A stretch of DNA of 54,938 nucleotides from FEN-1088 sp031407985 (GTDB taxonomy: Bacteria; Myxococcota_A; Polyangia; Fen-1088). Where the stretch lies: NCBI GenBank assembly GCA_031407985.1, contig JANOJB010000043.1, positions 1 through 54,938 of the forward strand, written 5' to 3'. The notes under the pieces were generated by a model. That model did no database searches and had not been told where the DNA came from. It was given only the letters and a program-made list of their open reading frames with translations. Of this stretch, positions 8,538 to 17,736 are shown in pieces. The position numbers were made by a program, and so were the translations under genes. Within the stretch, counting starts at the first letter, position 1. Every line of letters starts with the position of its first letter.

Positions 8538-9746
8538 ATGACGATCACCGACGCCAAGGTGATTGTGTGCGGGCCGGGCCGCAATTTCGTGACGCTGAAG
8601 GTGTTCACCAAGGACGGGGTTCATGGCGTCGGCGACGCGACGTTGAACGGCCGGGAAATGGCGGTCGCCGCCTACCTGACCGAACACGTGATCCCGTTGC
8701 TGATCGGCAAGGACGCGCGCCGCATCGAGGACATGTGGCAATACCTGTACAAAGGCGCCTACTGGCGGCGCGGCCCCGTGACCATGACTGCGATCGCGGC
8801 CGTCGACACGGCGCTGTGGGACATCAAGGGCAAGGACCTAGGCGTGCCGGTTTATCAGTTGCTGGGCGGCCGATCGCGCGACCATGTTCTGGTGTACGGA
8901 CACGCGAACGGCGCCGATATCGAACACACCGTCGACGCGGCGGCGCGCCTGGTCGCCAAGGGTTACAAGGCCGTGCGTGCGCAGTCGGGAATCAAGGGTT
9001 TGCCGTCAACCTACGGTGTCGGCCACGGGGGCGCGAACTACGAACCGGCCGAAAAGGGATTGCCGTCCGAGGCGTCGTGGAGCACGGATCTTTACCTGGG
9101 CAGCATCCCGCGCCTGTTCGACCGTCTGCGCCGCGAGGTCGGACCCCGCATTTCGCTGCTTCACGACGTCCACCACCGCCTGACGCCCATCGAGGCCGCG
9201 CGCCTGGGCAAGGAGCTGGAACCCCACCATCTGTTCTGGCTAGAGGATCCGGTCCCGGCCGAGTTGCAGGAAGGGTTTCGCCTGATCCGCCGCCACACCA
9301 CCACGCCGATCGCCGTCGGTGAAGTGTTCTCGTCGATCCACGACTGCCAGCAGCTGATTTCCGAGCAACTGATTGATTTCATACGATGCAGCGTGGTCCA
9401 CGCGGGGGGCATTTCGCACCTGCGCAAGATCGCGAACCTGGCCGAGCTGTACCACGTGCGGACCGGCTGTCACGGCGCGACCGATCTGAGCCCCGTTTGC
9501 ATGGCGGCGGCGCTGCATTTCGACATGAGCGTCCACAACTTCGGGATTCAGGAATACATGCCGCACACGGCGGACACAGATCGCGTGTTCCCCCACGCTT
9601 ACACGTTCGCCGACGGTGCCCTGTATCCAGGCGATCAACCCGGACTGGGCGTCGACATCGACGAGACCCTGGCGGCGACGTTTCCCTACGACCGCGCGTA
9701 CCTGCCGATCAACCGGAAGCTCGACGGCACTTTGCACGACTGGTAG
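8538..9746 (+). CDS. manD: Mannonate dehydratase, enolase superfamily (ManD/RspA type)
   Basis: Dehydrates D-mannonate to 2-keto-3-deoxygluconate in hexuronate catabolism. At 402 aa it matches the ManD/RspA subgroup of the enolase superfamily. Metal ligands are visible as Asp in LLHDVHHRL, Glu in WLEDPVP and Glu in AVGEVFSS, followed by the His in GCHGATDLSP; the YKAVRAQSG stretch and the ending DGTLHDW are typical. Some subgroup members have low or different activity, so D-mannonate is the likely rather than proven substrate. No uxuB/uxaB reductase, which would link uxaC to this step, lies in the window. The divergent gap to uxaC contains an imperfect dyad (CAAAGCA 8469-8475 against TGCCATTTG 8480-8488) that could be an operator. 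Confidence 0.9.
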   Translation: MTITDAKVIVCGPGRNFVTLKVFTKDGVHGVGDATLNGREMAVAAYLTEHVIPLLIGKDARRIEDMWQYLYKGAYWRRGPVTMTAIAAVDTALWDIKGKDLGVPVYQLLGGRSRDHVLVYGHANGADIEHTVDAAARLVAKGYKAVRAQSGIKGLPSTYGVGHGGANYEPAEKGLPSEASWSTDLYLGSIPRLFDRLRREVGPRISLLHDVHHRLTPIEAARLGKELEPHHLFWLEDPVPAELQEGFRLIRRHTTTPIAVGEVFSSIHDCQQLISEQLIDFIRCSVVHAGGISHLRKIANLAELYHVRTGCHGATDLSPVCMAAALHFDMSVHNFGIQEYMPHTADTDRVFPHAYTFADGALYPGDQPGLGVDIDETLAATFPYDRAYLPINRKLDGTLHDW

Positions 9747-9763
9747 CCCCGTGGGGGGTCTGG

Positions 9764-9821
9764 CCAGTTATCACCATAGTGACAACTGGACTTGACCAGT
9801 TATCACCATGGTACAAACTGG
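9764..9821 (+). promoter_or_regulatory. Two tandem 26-bp dyads over an ATPase start codon
   Basis: CCAGTT-N14-AACTGG occurs at 9764-9789 and again at 9796-9821, a 32-bp direct repeat. The first copy is nearly a perfect palindrome over its whole 26 bp (left half CCAGTTATCACCA, right half TAGTGACAACTGG); the second is weaker in the middle. The ATG of the downstream AAA+/DUF4143 gene (9808) lies at the centre of the second dyad. Position suggests an autoregulatory operator, but no binding protein is known from the sequence. Confidence 0.6.
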
Positions 9822-11010
9822 ACGGGTGCCCGAATCCGCCGATCGCTACCTGCTGGCCACCATCCGTGACGATGCCATTGCCTCGGGAAAGATGGCCTTT
9901 GTCAGCGGACCGCGCCAGGTGGGCAAAACGACGCTCGCCAAATCCCTGCTTACTTCCGCGCAGAATTACCAAACCTGGGACGACACCGACTTCCGGAAGG
10001 CCTGGAGCCGATCTCCACGAGCCGCCCTTCAGGAACGTGGACCCGGCCCCGTCGTGCTCGACGAGATCCACAAGGATCGGCGCTGGAAGACGCGACTGAA
10101 AGGCGTTTTCGACGTTGCTGGGCCCGGCGATGGACTGATCGTCACCGGCAGCGCGCGCATGGATCTCCACCGACGTGGGGGGGACAGTTTAATGGGGCGC
10201 TTTCTCCCCTATCGTTTGCATCCCTTCACGGTGGCTGAAACCTCCCACCCGCCAGGCCCCGACGACATCCTGGCCGCCACCGCACCGAGGCATCGCTTCG
10301 CCGACCTCATGCGGCTGGGCGGTTTTCCCGAGCCGTTGTTGAGCGGCAGCGAGGCCAAGGCCGTGCGCTGGTCGCGGCTGCGCCTGGAACGACTGCTGGC
10401 CGAGGACGTACGTGACCTGCGGGCGGTGGAAGATTTGTCCGGTCTGCGCGTGCTGGCTGATCTGTTGCCCGAGCGGGTGGGATCCCTTCTATCCGTCAAC
10501 GCCCTTCGTGAGGATGTCGGAGCCGCCTACGCCACCGTCAGAAGCTGGGTCAAGGTTTTTGAGGCCCTCTATCACTGCTTCCTGGTATCGCCGTACGCCA
10601 AACGCATCGTGAGATCGATCCGCAGCGCGCCCAAGCTTTACCTTTTCGACATTCTACGAATTCCCGCGACGCGCGAATCCGCGCGCCTTGAGAATCTGAC
10701 CGCACTGCACCTACTGAAAGCGTGCCACTTCTGGACCGATGCGGCACAAGGCGAATTCGACCTGCGCTACGTTCGCGACAAGGAACAACGCGAAGTGGAT
10801 TTTCTGGTGTTGCGCGACGGACGCCCGTGGCTGCTGGTCGAATGCAAATCCAACGACATTGAACCCAACCCCGCGCTCGACAACTTCCGCCGGCAACTCG
10901 ACGCGCCACGCGCCTTTCAGTTGGTCACCCGCGCCGGCTACGACCGCCTCTACGCGCACTCCCACGTGCGGGTGCTCTCGTACGAAAAGTTCCTGGCCGG
11001 GTGGATCTAG
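9808..11010 (+). CDS. AAA+ ATPase with DUF4143 (AAA_14 family)
   Basis: A 400-aa P-loop ATPase of the AAA_14/DUF4143 family. Walker A is GPRQVGKTTLAK (about residues 34-45), Walker B is GPVVLDEIHKD, and the sensor region GLIVTGSARMDL follows. The C-terminal DUF4143 part ends with a nuclease-like core, REVDFLVLRDGRPWLLVECK, that resembles PD-(D/E)xK folds. Biological role of the family is poorly known; members are scattered, mobile-looking and often present in many copies. A second, divergent paralogue sits at 29067-30239. Both have start codons inside inverted repeats. The ATG at 9808 has no ordinary Shine-Dalgarno, so short-leader or leaderless translation is possible. Confidence 0.85.
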   Translation: MVQTGRVPESADRYLLATIRDDAIASGKMAFVSGPRQVGKTTLAKSLLTSAQNYQTWDDTDFRKAWSRSPRAALQERGPGPVVLDEIHKDRRWKTRLKGVFDVAGPGDGLIVTGSARMDLHRRGGDSLMGRFLPYRLHPFTVAETSHPPGPDDILAATAPRHRFADLMRLGGFPEPLLSGSEAKAVRWSRLRLERLLAEDVRDLRAVEDLSGLRVLADLLPERVGSLLSVNALREDVGAAYATVRSWVKVFEALYHCFLVSPYAKRIVRSIRSAPKLYLFDILRIPATRESARLENLTALHLLKACHFWTDAAQGEFDLRYVRDKEQREVDFLVLRDGRPWLLVECKSNDIEPNPALDNFRRQLDAPRAFQLVTRAGYDRLYAHSHVRVLSYEKFLAGWI

Positions 11011-11296
11011 TGAACGCGTCCCTTGATGGGTTTCCGTTTCGGGGTCGCGAGCTCGCCGAGTCGACTTATGCGACCGTCTTCAACCACACGCTCGACTGGT
11101 CGCGCCTCGACCGGTGCGCCCGCGGTATGGCCAGGTCGCATTGACGGCGCGGCGCTCCCACGGATCGAGACCATCGTTCACTCCGTCGAGGTGATCGAGG
11201 GGCGCGCGGGTAGTGGGTCAGTTTGAAACTACCGGCGCGCGGGATCTTGTTTCGCGGGTGTAGACTGGCGCCACCCCGGGGTTAGGAAATCCCCCC

Positions 11297-13327
11297 ATGA
11301 AAATTGGTTCGCCCCTTCTGGCAGTTTTGGCCGCATCGGCCTTGGCCATAGCTTCTTCATGCACTCCGGCACCCGCTGGTACTGGCGGGAAGGATTCCAG
11401 CGTTACGGATACGTCCGGAAGCGGTATCGACGCGATCACGGGCCTGCCCGACGCGCAGGTCGGCCCGCCTGATTCGCCGATCGCCGTCCCCGACGCGGCC
11501 ATCACGACGCCCGACGCAGCCATTACGACGCCCGACGTGACCACCACGACGCCCGACGCGGGTGGCGGCGATGTGCCGTCCACCGACGGGGCCGGGCCCG
11601 CCACGGATGCAACCGTCGCGACCCCCGACGCACCGGCGTTTACCGACGCAACGACGCCTGCCCCCGATCTGGGCACCGATACGCGCGACGGTGGAACGAC
11701 GCTGACTGACCTGGGTTCCGCCGATCTTCCGCTGCTCGGAACCAAGGAAACCATCATCCAAGAGGACACACTCGGCTTCTCGGCCATCGACGGCAAGGTC
11801 CTTCCGCGCGAGGGCACCACGACGGTCACCGGGTTTTCGGGCGCGGGGTTCGCCGACAGCGATCCAGGCCTGGCAAAAGGCATCAGCTGGAGCGTCAAGT
11901 CCACGCGCACCGGCATTGCCAAGATCACCTGGCGCTACGCGTTCGGCGGCGCGGCCACCAACCTGCGCGACGGCCGCCTCACCGTGAACGGAGTCGTCGT
12001 CGCCGATCTGGTGGTTTTCCCCTACACCACCACCTGGAACGACTGGGCCGAACTGCCCGCGATCGACATCCCACTTGGCGCGGGATCCAACTTTGTCCGC
12101 CTGGAGGCCGTGACCGCCAGCGGTCTGGGCAACATCGACTGGGTGAAGTTCATCGGCGACGGCATCACGCCTGACAACCCCAGCTACACGCTGGGCGTAA
12201 CGCCCAACAACCCCGACTGGGGCAGCGTGACGGTTTCACCCGTGCAGACGTCGTACCCGGTCGGCGCGTCGATCACGCTGACCGCGACGGCGAAGGCCGG
12301 ATACTTCTTCCAAAGCTGGTCGGGCGACACGTCCAGCGCGTTGGCGACGTACACGTTCCAGATCGCGCGCAACACGATCGTGCAGGGATTGTTCCTGCCG
12401 ACCGGCACCACGCAGGCGCCTGGCCTGATCGGTTACGCCTCTGTCCAGGACGACAAGGGAACGCCGTACCTGATCACCGGGGGATCGATGGGACCGACGG
12501 TCACCGCCACCACCATCGACCAGATCAAGACCAACCTCGGCGACGACGTGCCGCGCGTGGTTCAGATCTCGGGAACGTTCGACGGCAGCGCGGTGCTGAC
12601 GAACGTCGTGCACATCGGCTCGAACAAGACATTGCTGGGCACGGGCAACAACACGCACTTCATCGGCTACGAACTGAACATCGCGGGAGCGCGCAACATC
12701 ATCATCCGCAACGTCGCGGTTTCGCACGTGGTGGCCGAAGGCGCCGGCGAGGCGAACGACGCCGTGGTCATCGGGGATCGGGCCAAGAACATCTGGATCG
12801 ATCACTGCGACTTTTATTCCGACATGAACAACGGCAAGGACTATTACGACGGTCTTCTGGAGATCAAGAACGAGGCATCGTTCATCACCATTTCTTGGAG
12901 CCTGTTCCACGACCACTACAAGGCCAGCCTGATCAGCTCGGGCGACGAGCAGGTCGGGGACAAAGCCGTCCGCGTGACCTACCACCACAACTATTTCTAC
13001 AACACGAATTCGCGCCTACCGTCGATCCGTTTCGGCAAGGCGCACATCTTCAACAACTACTACAAGGACAACGGCTCGGCGGTGAACAGCCGCATGGGCG
13101 CGGTGGTGCGCGTCGACAACAATTACTTCCAGAACACGATGCCCACCATCACGTCGGAGGACAGTCCTGAAGTGGGCACCTGGGACGTCAGCAACAACGT
13201 GTTCAACGCGTGCACGGGACCCACCACGTCGAACGGCAGCCTGACCCCGCCGTACCCGTACACGCCCGACGCCCCAGCCGGACTGCCGACCTCGGTGCCG
13301 GCGGGCGCGGGCTTGGGGAAGATCTAG
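11297..13327 (+). CDS. PL1-family pectate lyase lipoprotein, multidomain
   Basis: Secreted pectate/pectin lyase of 676 aa that cleaves polygalacturonate by beta-elimination. Order: signal peptide with lipobox ALAIASSC (residues 15-22); a low-complexity Asp/Thr/Pro linker to about 145 with tandem AAITTPD units; a beta-sandwich resembling CBM35/CBM6 (about 150-290, ending in GNIDWVKFIGDG); a short InlB-type beta repeat (about 295-370, GYFFQSWSGD); and the parallel beta-helix PL1 domain. PL1 motifs are NIWIDHCDFYSD, the calcium-site DYYDGLLEIK and the catalytic-Arg strip SRLPSIRFGKAHIFNNYY. AGGAAAT precedes the ATG. It is convergent with the GH67 gene. The lipoprotein anchor and long linker imply cell-surface display. 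Confidence 0.92.
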   Translation: MKIGSPLLAVLAASALAIASSCTPAPAGTGGKDSSVTDTSGSGIDAITGLPDAQVGPPDSPIAVPDAAITTPDAAITTPDVTTTTPDAGGGDVPSTDGAGPATDATVATPDAPAFTDATTPAPDLGTDTRDGGTTLTDLGSADLPLLGTKETIIQEDTLGFSAIDGKVLPREGTTTVTGFSGAGFADSDPGLAKGISWSVKSTRTGIAKITWRYAFGGAATNLRDGRLTVNGVVVADLVVFPYTTTWNDWAELPAIDIPLGAGSNFVRLEAVTASGLGNIDWVKFIGDGITPDNPSYTLGVTPNNPDWGSVTVSPVQTSYPVGASITLTATAKAGYFFQSWSGDTSSALATYTFQIARNTIVQGLFLPTGTTQAPGLIGYASVQDDKGTPYLITGGSMGPTVTATTIDQIKTNLGDDVPRVVQISGTFDGSAVLTNVVHIGSNKTLLGTGNNTHFIGYELNIAGARNIIIRNVAVSHVVAEGAGEANDAVVIGDRAKNIWIDHCDFYSDMNNGKDYYDGLLEIKNEASFITISWSLFHDHYKASLISSGDEQVGDKAVRVTYHHNYFYNTNSRLPSIRFGKAHIFNNYYKDNGSAVNSRMGAVVRVDNNYFQNTMPTITSEDSPEVGTWDVSNNVFNACTGPTTSNGSLTPPYPYTPDAPAGLPTSVPAGAGLGKI

Positions 13328-13331
13328 CGGC

Positions 13332-13346
13332 CCGACCTTCGGTTGG
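13332..13346. terminator. Small stem-loop between convergent genes
   Basis: CCGACC-TTC-GGTTGG lies between the stops of the pectate lyase and the GH67 gene. The 6-bp stem could serve both directions, but no T-run follows on either strand, so termination strength is doubtful. Confidence 0.3.
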
Positions 13347-13355
13347 GGCGCCGGC

Positions 13356-15515
13356 CTATCGATCGGGGCGACGCGCGTCGGGAACGTACGTGTGTTTCAA
13401 CAGACGGAAGTCCTCCAGTCTGCCCGCCGGGGGTTCACAACCCGTGGGGAGCGGCAACTTCGAGAACGTCTGGAAATAGAGCAAACAGGCGTCCCGCCAC
13501 CAGCGCGCCTCCTGTTCCTGAATGCCCAACAACACCTTCACGTGTTCGGCCCGCGCTGGATCGATCCGTGCGCCCAACGTCTGCCATACGGCCCTCATGT
13601 GCCGGACCGCATCGACGCCGCCTTGATAGCGCAGGCACAGCTCGTCCCACAGTGTTCGCCCCGATGTCATCTTGTGGCTCCAGGGCACGTGGTGAAACCA
13701 AAGCAGCAACGTCTCGGGACACGAGGCCAGGCTCCCGAAGACCTCCGGCCACGGCGGATGGTACTGGGCGACGGCGTTGCTGCCGGTTTTGGTGCGGTCG
13801 AATCCGATGCCGGCCGCGTCCGCGCGGTGGTAGTAGACCGACGTCCAGTCCGCGCGCCCGGTGTCCACCCACGGCCCCGGGCCGTGGTGATGATCCTTGG
13901 CCATGATGTGATGCAGGCCCAGCGGCGTCATGTAATTCACCACCGCCTCGCGTGACGTCATCATCAACGCCTTCACGGGCGTGACGAACCGGGCGTCGTT
14001 GGTGAACGTCATGCGCAACCAATCGTCCGCGATGCTGTCCGCGCTCAGCGTTCCATCCCAGGCCAGTCGCCCGAACGCGAACCAGTTCGCGGCACCAAAG
14101 GGATGCCCGCACCAGTCACGGTCGTTGCCGATGTTCGCGACACCGGCCATGCCGCTGACACGTTTGCCGACCGGCGATCCGGGACCGCCAGCGTACGTAT
14201 CGGCATCCAGCGTTTCCTTGAACAGCGGCGCCAGGTACACCAAATGCGTCCCCTGTCCCAGGTATTCCTGGGTGATCTGAAATTCGATCAGCATCGGCGT
14301 CTTCGGCATCGCACCAAACAGCGGGTGGAATGGCTCGCGCGGCATGAAATCGATCGGCCCATTCTTGGCCTGCACCATCGCGTTGCCATGAAACGCACCG
14401 TCGAGAGGCACCATATCCGTGAACGCCTGCTTGGCGCGATCCTGGGCGACGTTTTCGCGATACACGAACGCGCGCCATATCACGATGCCACCGCCGCCAT
14501 TGACGCTGAGCGCGTCTCCCAGCAGGTTCGCGCCCTGGGCGTGGTCGCATCCGTAGTCCTGCGGCCCCGGCTGTCCCTCGGAATTCGCCTTCACCAGGAA
14601 GCCGCCGAAGTCGGGAACGTGGCGGTAAATCTCGCGGCACTTGTCACGCCACCACGTGGCAACCCCCGCGATGCGCGGATCGGCCGATTTCAGGCCACCG
14701 ATTTCGATCGGTGCGCTGAACCGCGCCGTCAAGAAGACGCGAATCCCGTAAGGACGAAACGCGTCCGCCAGCGCCGCCACCTTGGGCAGGTATTCCGGCG
14801 TCAAAACCAGCGAATTCGCGTTGACGTTGGTCAGCACGCACGCGTTGATGCCAATCGATGCGTTGGCCCGCGCGTAGTCCCGGTACCGGGGCGACAAGGT
14901 TCCGGGCAGGCTTGCCCAGTCCCACAACGACGATCCGGCGTATCCGCGTTCGATGGAGCCGTCCAGGTTGTCCCAGTGGTTCAGCATCCGCCGCTTCAGC
15001 GCCGGCGCGCTGGTCATGTTCAACCCGGCCAAAGGTCGATGGGTCTGCATGGCGCGCAGAAACGCGAAGACGCCGTACAGCACCCCGATGTCACGGTTGG
15101 CGGCGATCACCACCATCGCCCTTGCCCCCGATCTTGCCCCCAACCTTGCCCCCAACCTTGCCCCCGAAAGCACGCGGCGCACGATGAAGCCCTCGTCGCC
15201 GGCTGCCCGCAGATCGTCGGTCAGATCCAGCGCGGCGATGGACGGTGAGCCGACGGGAGTACCAGCCACAACAACAACGGCGTTGACATCCGCGGCTGCG
15301 CGCTGGCCCGCATCGCCTCCCGCGAAATGAACAGGCCGACCAAGCAACCCCGAAAGACCCAGACCCAGCTCACTCTTGGCGGCATCCAGCGTCGGCGATC
15401 CGCCGGCGACGACGACGCTCCCATTCAGCGCGGATCGATACTCCGCCAAGCGACGCGCGTCCGAGACCACGCCGTAGCGCAGCCACAACCTGTAACCGTC
15501 CTCGGCGCTTCGCAT
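13356..15515 (-). CDS. GH67 alpha-glucuronidase, cytoplasmic
   Basis: Removes 4-O-methyl-D-glucuronate from the non-reducing end of xylo-oligosaccharides. The 719-aa protein is full length and starts, as in the family, directly with EDGYRLWLRY and no signal peptide, so it acts on imported aldouronic acids. GH67 signatures include the general-acid Glu region VKANSEGQPGPQDYG, NHWDNLDGSIERGYAG, and GLHHIMAKDHHHGPGPW. An in-frame 12-bp tandem repeat adds LGAR units near residue 120-132, an unusual insertion in the N-terminal domain. The freed glucuronate would feed uxaC. It lies 22 bp after a binding-type lipoprotein gene on the same strand, probably co-transcribed. Confidence 0.94.
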   Translation of the reverse strand: MRSAEDGYRLWLRYGVVSDARRLAEYRSALNGSVVVAGGSPTLDAAKSELGLGLSGLLGRPVHFAGGDAGQRAAADVNAVVVVAGTPVGSPSIAALDLTDDLRAAGDEGFIVRRVLSGARLGARLGARSGARAMVVIAANRDIGVLYGVFAFLRAMQTHRPLAGLNMTSAPALKRRMLNHWDNLDGSIERGYAGSSLWDWASLPGTLSPRYRDYARANASIGINACVLTNVNANSLVLTPEYLPKVAALADAFRPYGIRVFLTARFSAPIEIGGLKSADPRIAGVATWWRDKCREIYRHVPDFGGFLVKANSEGQPGPQDYGCDHAQGANLLGDALSVNGGGGIVIWRAFVYRENVAQDRAKQAFTDMVPLDGAFHGNAMVQAKNGPIDFMPREPFHPLFGAMPKTPMLIEFQITQEYLGQGTHLVYLAPLFKETLDADTYAGGPGSPVGKRVSGMAGVANIGNDRDWCGHPFGAANWFAFGRLAWDGTLSADSIADDWLRMTFTNDARFVTPVKALMMTSREAVVNYMTPLGLHHIMAKDHHHGPGPWVDTGRADWTSVYYHRADAAGIGFDRTKTGSNAVAQYHPPWPEVFGSLASCPETLLLWFHHVPWSHKMTSGRTLWDELCLRYQGGVDAVRHMRAVWQTLGARIDPARAEHVKVLLGIQEQEARWWRDACLLYFQTFSKLPLPTGCEPPAGRLEDFRLLKHTYVPDARRPDR
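15121..15168 (-). repeat. 12-bp tandem repeat within GH67 gene
   Basis: Four copies of a 12-mer (CTTGCCCCCRAY on the plus strand, with small variants) encode LGAR-type tetrapeptides on the minus strand. Unit length is a multiple of three, so copy number can change without breaking the frame. Confidence 0.85.
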
Positions 15516-15537
15516 GCGGAATCCCGCGGCGCGCGCC

Positions 15538-16731
15538 CTAGTTGCGGACGCGTCGATAGAACCCGACGTCGTCCACCCAGTAGTCGACCCAACCGACGTC
15601 CCACATCAGCCGCAACATGGACGCCACTGCCAGCTCGGGCCGCGCGAACTTCTTGCCGAACCCCTGTTGCTGCAACACCGTGAAGGGCACGAAATACAGG
15701 TGCCAATCGGTCGTCAAGGTCACCGGAAACACCCAGTGATCGCCGCAGGTCTGGGTGTTGTCGTAGGGAACGTGATCCTTGCCGGGTGTGAAGCAATAGC
15801 TGGCGCCGGTGCCGTTGTTGAACGAATACGGCGTGCACGCGCTCGCATTGAAGGACGGATCACCCTCGCCCGGAAAAGCCGGATAGTCGTCCTTGCACTT
15901 ACTTGTTCCGCACTTGTCCGTGGCCAGGGTCCTCTCGTCGGCCATGGTAACGGGCACGGTACCGTCGGCGGGATCCCAGCAATAGTACGTGAGGTCCGTG
16001 GTACCGGGCACCACGTAGGGCGAGCAGGGCTTCTGGTTCGGGCAGCTGCATTCCCGATTCCGCTCGCAGTTTCGAGGATTGGCCGGAACCAGCGAGGTCC
16101 TGAAGCTGATGTCGTCGTCGGTGTTCTGGTCGCCCATGCCGACGCGAACGGATGCCTGACTGTTCGGACCGCGCCGTGCCCACAGGCTGATGCCCTCCCA
16201 CTGATTCAAGTCCAGGGTTAAGCCCGCGAAGTCGCCCGGGATCGGACGGCAATCGCCTGGCTGCGCGGCGCCCGGCTCGCAACGGCTCCGGTCGATGTTC
16301 TTGAAGCTCACGCCCACGCCACCACCCCAACCGCGAAACGGCCCACCATGGATATGCATGGCATTCGTCGGCCCGCAGCGTTCGACGGGCGTGGCCGGCT
16401 GCTCGTACCCGCTTGGCGAAATATTAGGGGTGCTCTTGTCGGTGTACGCGTAAAGCCCTCGGCCGTATGCCTGTGGCACTCCATCGAACTCCTTGATGTC
16501 ATCGAAATTCCATACGGACAGAAACTCGAGCCCAGCTTGCTCGGCGGCACAGTTGGGGGGCCGGGATCCTGGATCAGGAACGCAGGTACCAATGCAGGGA
16601 CCCGTTGGTTCCATGGGGGGACCAACCGTTCCGCCGCCCCGGGAACCGCACCCGACGACCGTCGTTAACACCAGGGGAATCACGAACGTCACGACCTGCT
16701 TCAGTCCCATGGCGACGGGCGAGACTGTCAT
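15538..16731 (-). CDS. Cys-rich carbohydrate-binding-like lipoprotein
   Basis: A 397-aa predicted lipoprotein: hydrophobic signal with lipobox TTVVGC, then a Gly/Pro linker, then a beta-rich domain. The domain has FDDIKEFDGVPQAYGRGLYAY near its start, WEGISLWARRG in the middle and WVDYWVDDVGFYR at the end. This layout recalls jelly-roll (CBM11/CIA30-like) sugar-binding domains, but I see no decisive signature. It contains an unusually high number of Cys (for example CERNRECSCPNQKPC), probably disulphides. It precedes the GH67 gene on the same strand, so capture of glucuronoxylan fragments is a reasonable inference. Confidence 0.6.
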   Translation of the reverse strand: MTVSPVAMGLKQVVTFVIPLVLTTVVGCGSRGGGTVGPPMEPTGPCIGTCVPDPGSRPPNCAAEQAGLEFLSVWNFDDIKEFDGVPQAYGRGLYAYTDKSTPNISPSGYEQPATPVERCGPTNAMHIHGGPFRGWGGGVGVSFKNIDRSRCEPGAAQPGDCRPIPGDFAGLTLDLNQWEGISLWARRGPNSQASVRVGMGDQNTDDDISFRTSLVPANPRNCERNRECSCPNQKPCSPYVVPGTTDLTYYCWDPADGTVPVTMADERTLATDKCGTSKCKDDYPAFPGEGDPSFNASACTPYSFNNGTGASYCFTPGKDHVPYDNTQTCGDHWVFPVTLTTDWHLYFVPFTVLQQQGFGKKFARPELAVASMLRLMWDVGWVDYWVDDVGFYRRVRN

Positions 16732-16885
16732 CGCCAGCTTGCGAGATCAAGCGGACCGCGCACCCGTCGCACCCTCTTGTTTCTCTTGGATCCTCACAAG
16801 TCCCAGGTCCCACACTTGCCCCAGAATTGGCCCGCTGATACAACCGCCAACGCGGCTTTCAAAGCGCCGTGAAAGGACCGCGACC

Positions 16886-17695
16886 ATGTTCATGTTCAAT
16901 ACCCGATCTGGGCTGACCTTGAGGCTGTGGGGAGGACTGGCGCTTGTCGCGGGGCTCGGGGCCTGTGGTGGCGGCGGCAGCGCCTCGCGGACCGGATCAG
17001 GTGGAACGAGTGCAGGTTCTGGTGGGGCGGTTGGAACCGGAGGAACGGGTACGGGTACCGGTGGTGCCGGCGGAGCCGTCGCCCTGTCCTGCAGTGCCGC
17101 AATAGTGCCCGCGGCGGCAAAGATCACCGATTTTTCCGACTGGAATCCAACGGCGGGCAAGTGGGGGACGGGATCCTTGATGGGCAGCTTGTTCAAATAC
17201 AACGACCCGGCGCCCGACGGTGGCGTGGCCAGCGCCGTCACGTCGGCCGTGGACCCTGTCACGGGCAATCTCTCTTTCGCGGGTACGGTCAGAGCCGGTG
17301 GTTACGCGGGGATCGGCCTGTCGTTTGACTCGTGCGTGGACGCCACCGCGTACACGGGAATCCAGTTCACGATGGCGGGCAACACCGGAGGCTGTGCGCT
17401 TCAGTTGCAGGTCCAGACCTATTCTCAGCAACCGACCAGCAACAGGGGAGGCTGCACGGCGAATTGCTACAAGTTCCCGGCCAAGCAGTCTCTGACTGTC
17501 GGCACGGCACCGATCACGGTTCGATTTGCCGAGCTGACGGGAGGCATGCCCACGGATGCGGCGGCAATCAAAAGGGAGATGGTCGGTTTGCAGTGGCAGC
17601 TCACGGTCCCGGCCCCGACAACAGACGCAGGGACCCAGATGGACTGCACGGGCGTGGCTCTGACGCTTGACGATGTCAGTTTCGTAACCAACTAG
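16886..17695 (+). CDS. Lipoprotein with Gly/Ser linker and jelly-roll-like domain
   Basis: A 269-aa predicted lipoprotein. AAGGA lies nine bases before the ATG at 16886. The signal peptide ends in lipobox VAGLGAC, followed by a Gly/Ser/Thr-rich linker (to about residue 65) and a single beta-rich domain with KITDFSDW at its start and LTLDDVSFVTN at its end. The closing DDVxF motif and aromatic pattern resemble carbohydrate-binding jelly rolls, and the divergent lipoprotein at 15538-16731 ends similarly, so the two may be distant relatives. Function is inferred from context only. Confidence 0.65.
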   Translation: MFMFNTRSGLTLRLWGGLALVAGLGACGGGGSASRTGSGGTSAGSGGAVGTGGTGTGTGGAGGAVALSCSAAIVPAAAKITDFSDWNPTAGKWGTGSLMGSLFKYNDPAPDGGVASAVTSAVDPVTGNLSFAGTVRAGGYAGIGLSFDSCVDATAYTGIQFTMAGNTGGCALQLQVQTYSQQPTSNRGGCTANCYKFPAKQSLTVGTAPITVRFAELTGGMPTDAAAIKREMVGLQWQLTVPAPTTDAGTQMDCTGVALTLDDVSFVTN

Positions 17696-17736
17696 CCCGA
17701 GAGGGCCGATCGTCCGCGCGAAAGCGCCCCAGATAC

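Noticed and set aside
11010..11144. 44-codon ORF starting at the GTG that overlaps the first DUF4143 gene's stop
   Set aside because: No family, no Shine-Dalgarno and no conserved feature; the stop/start overlap alone is not enough.
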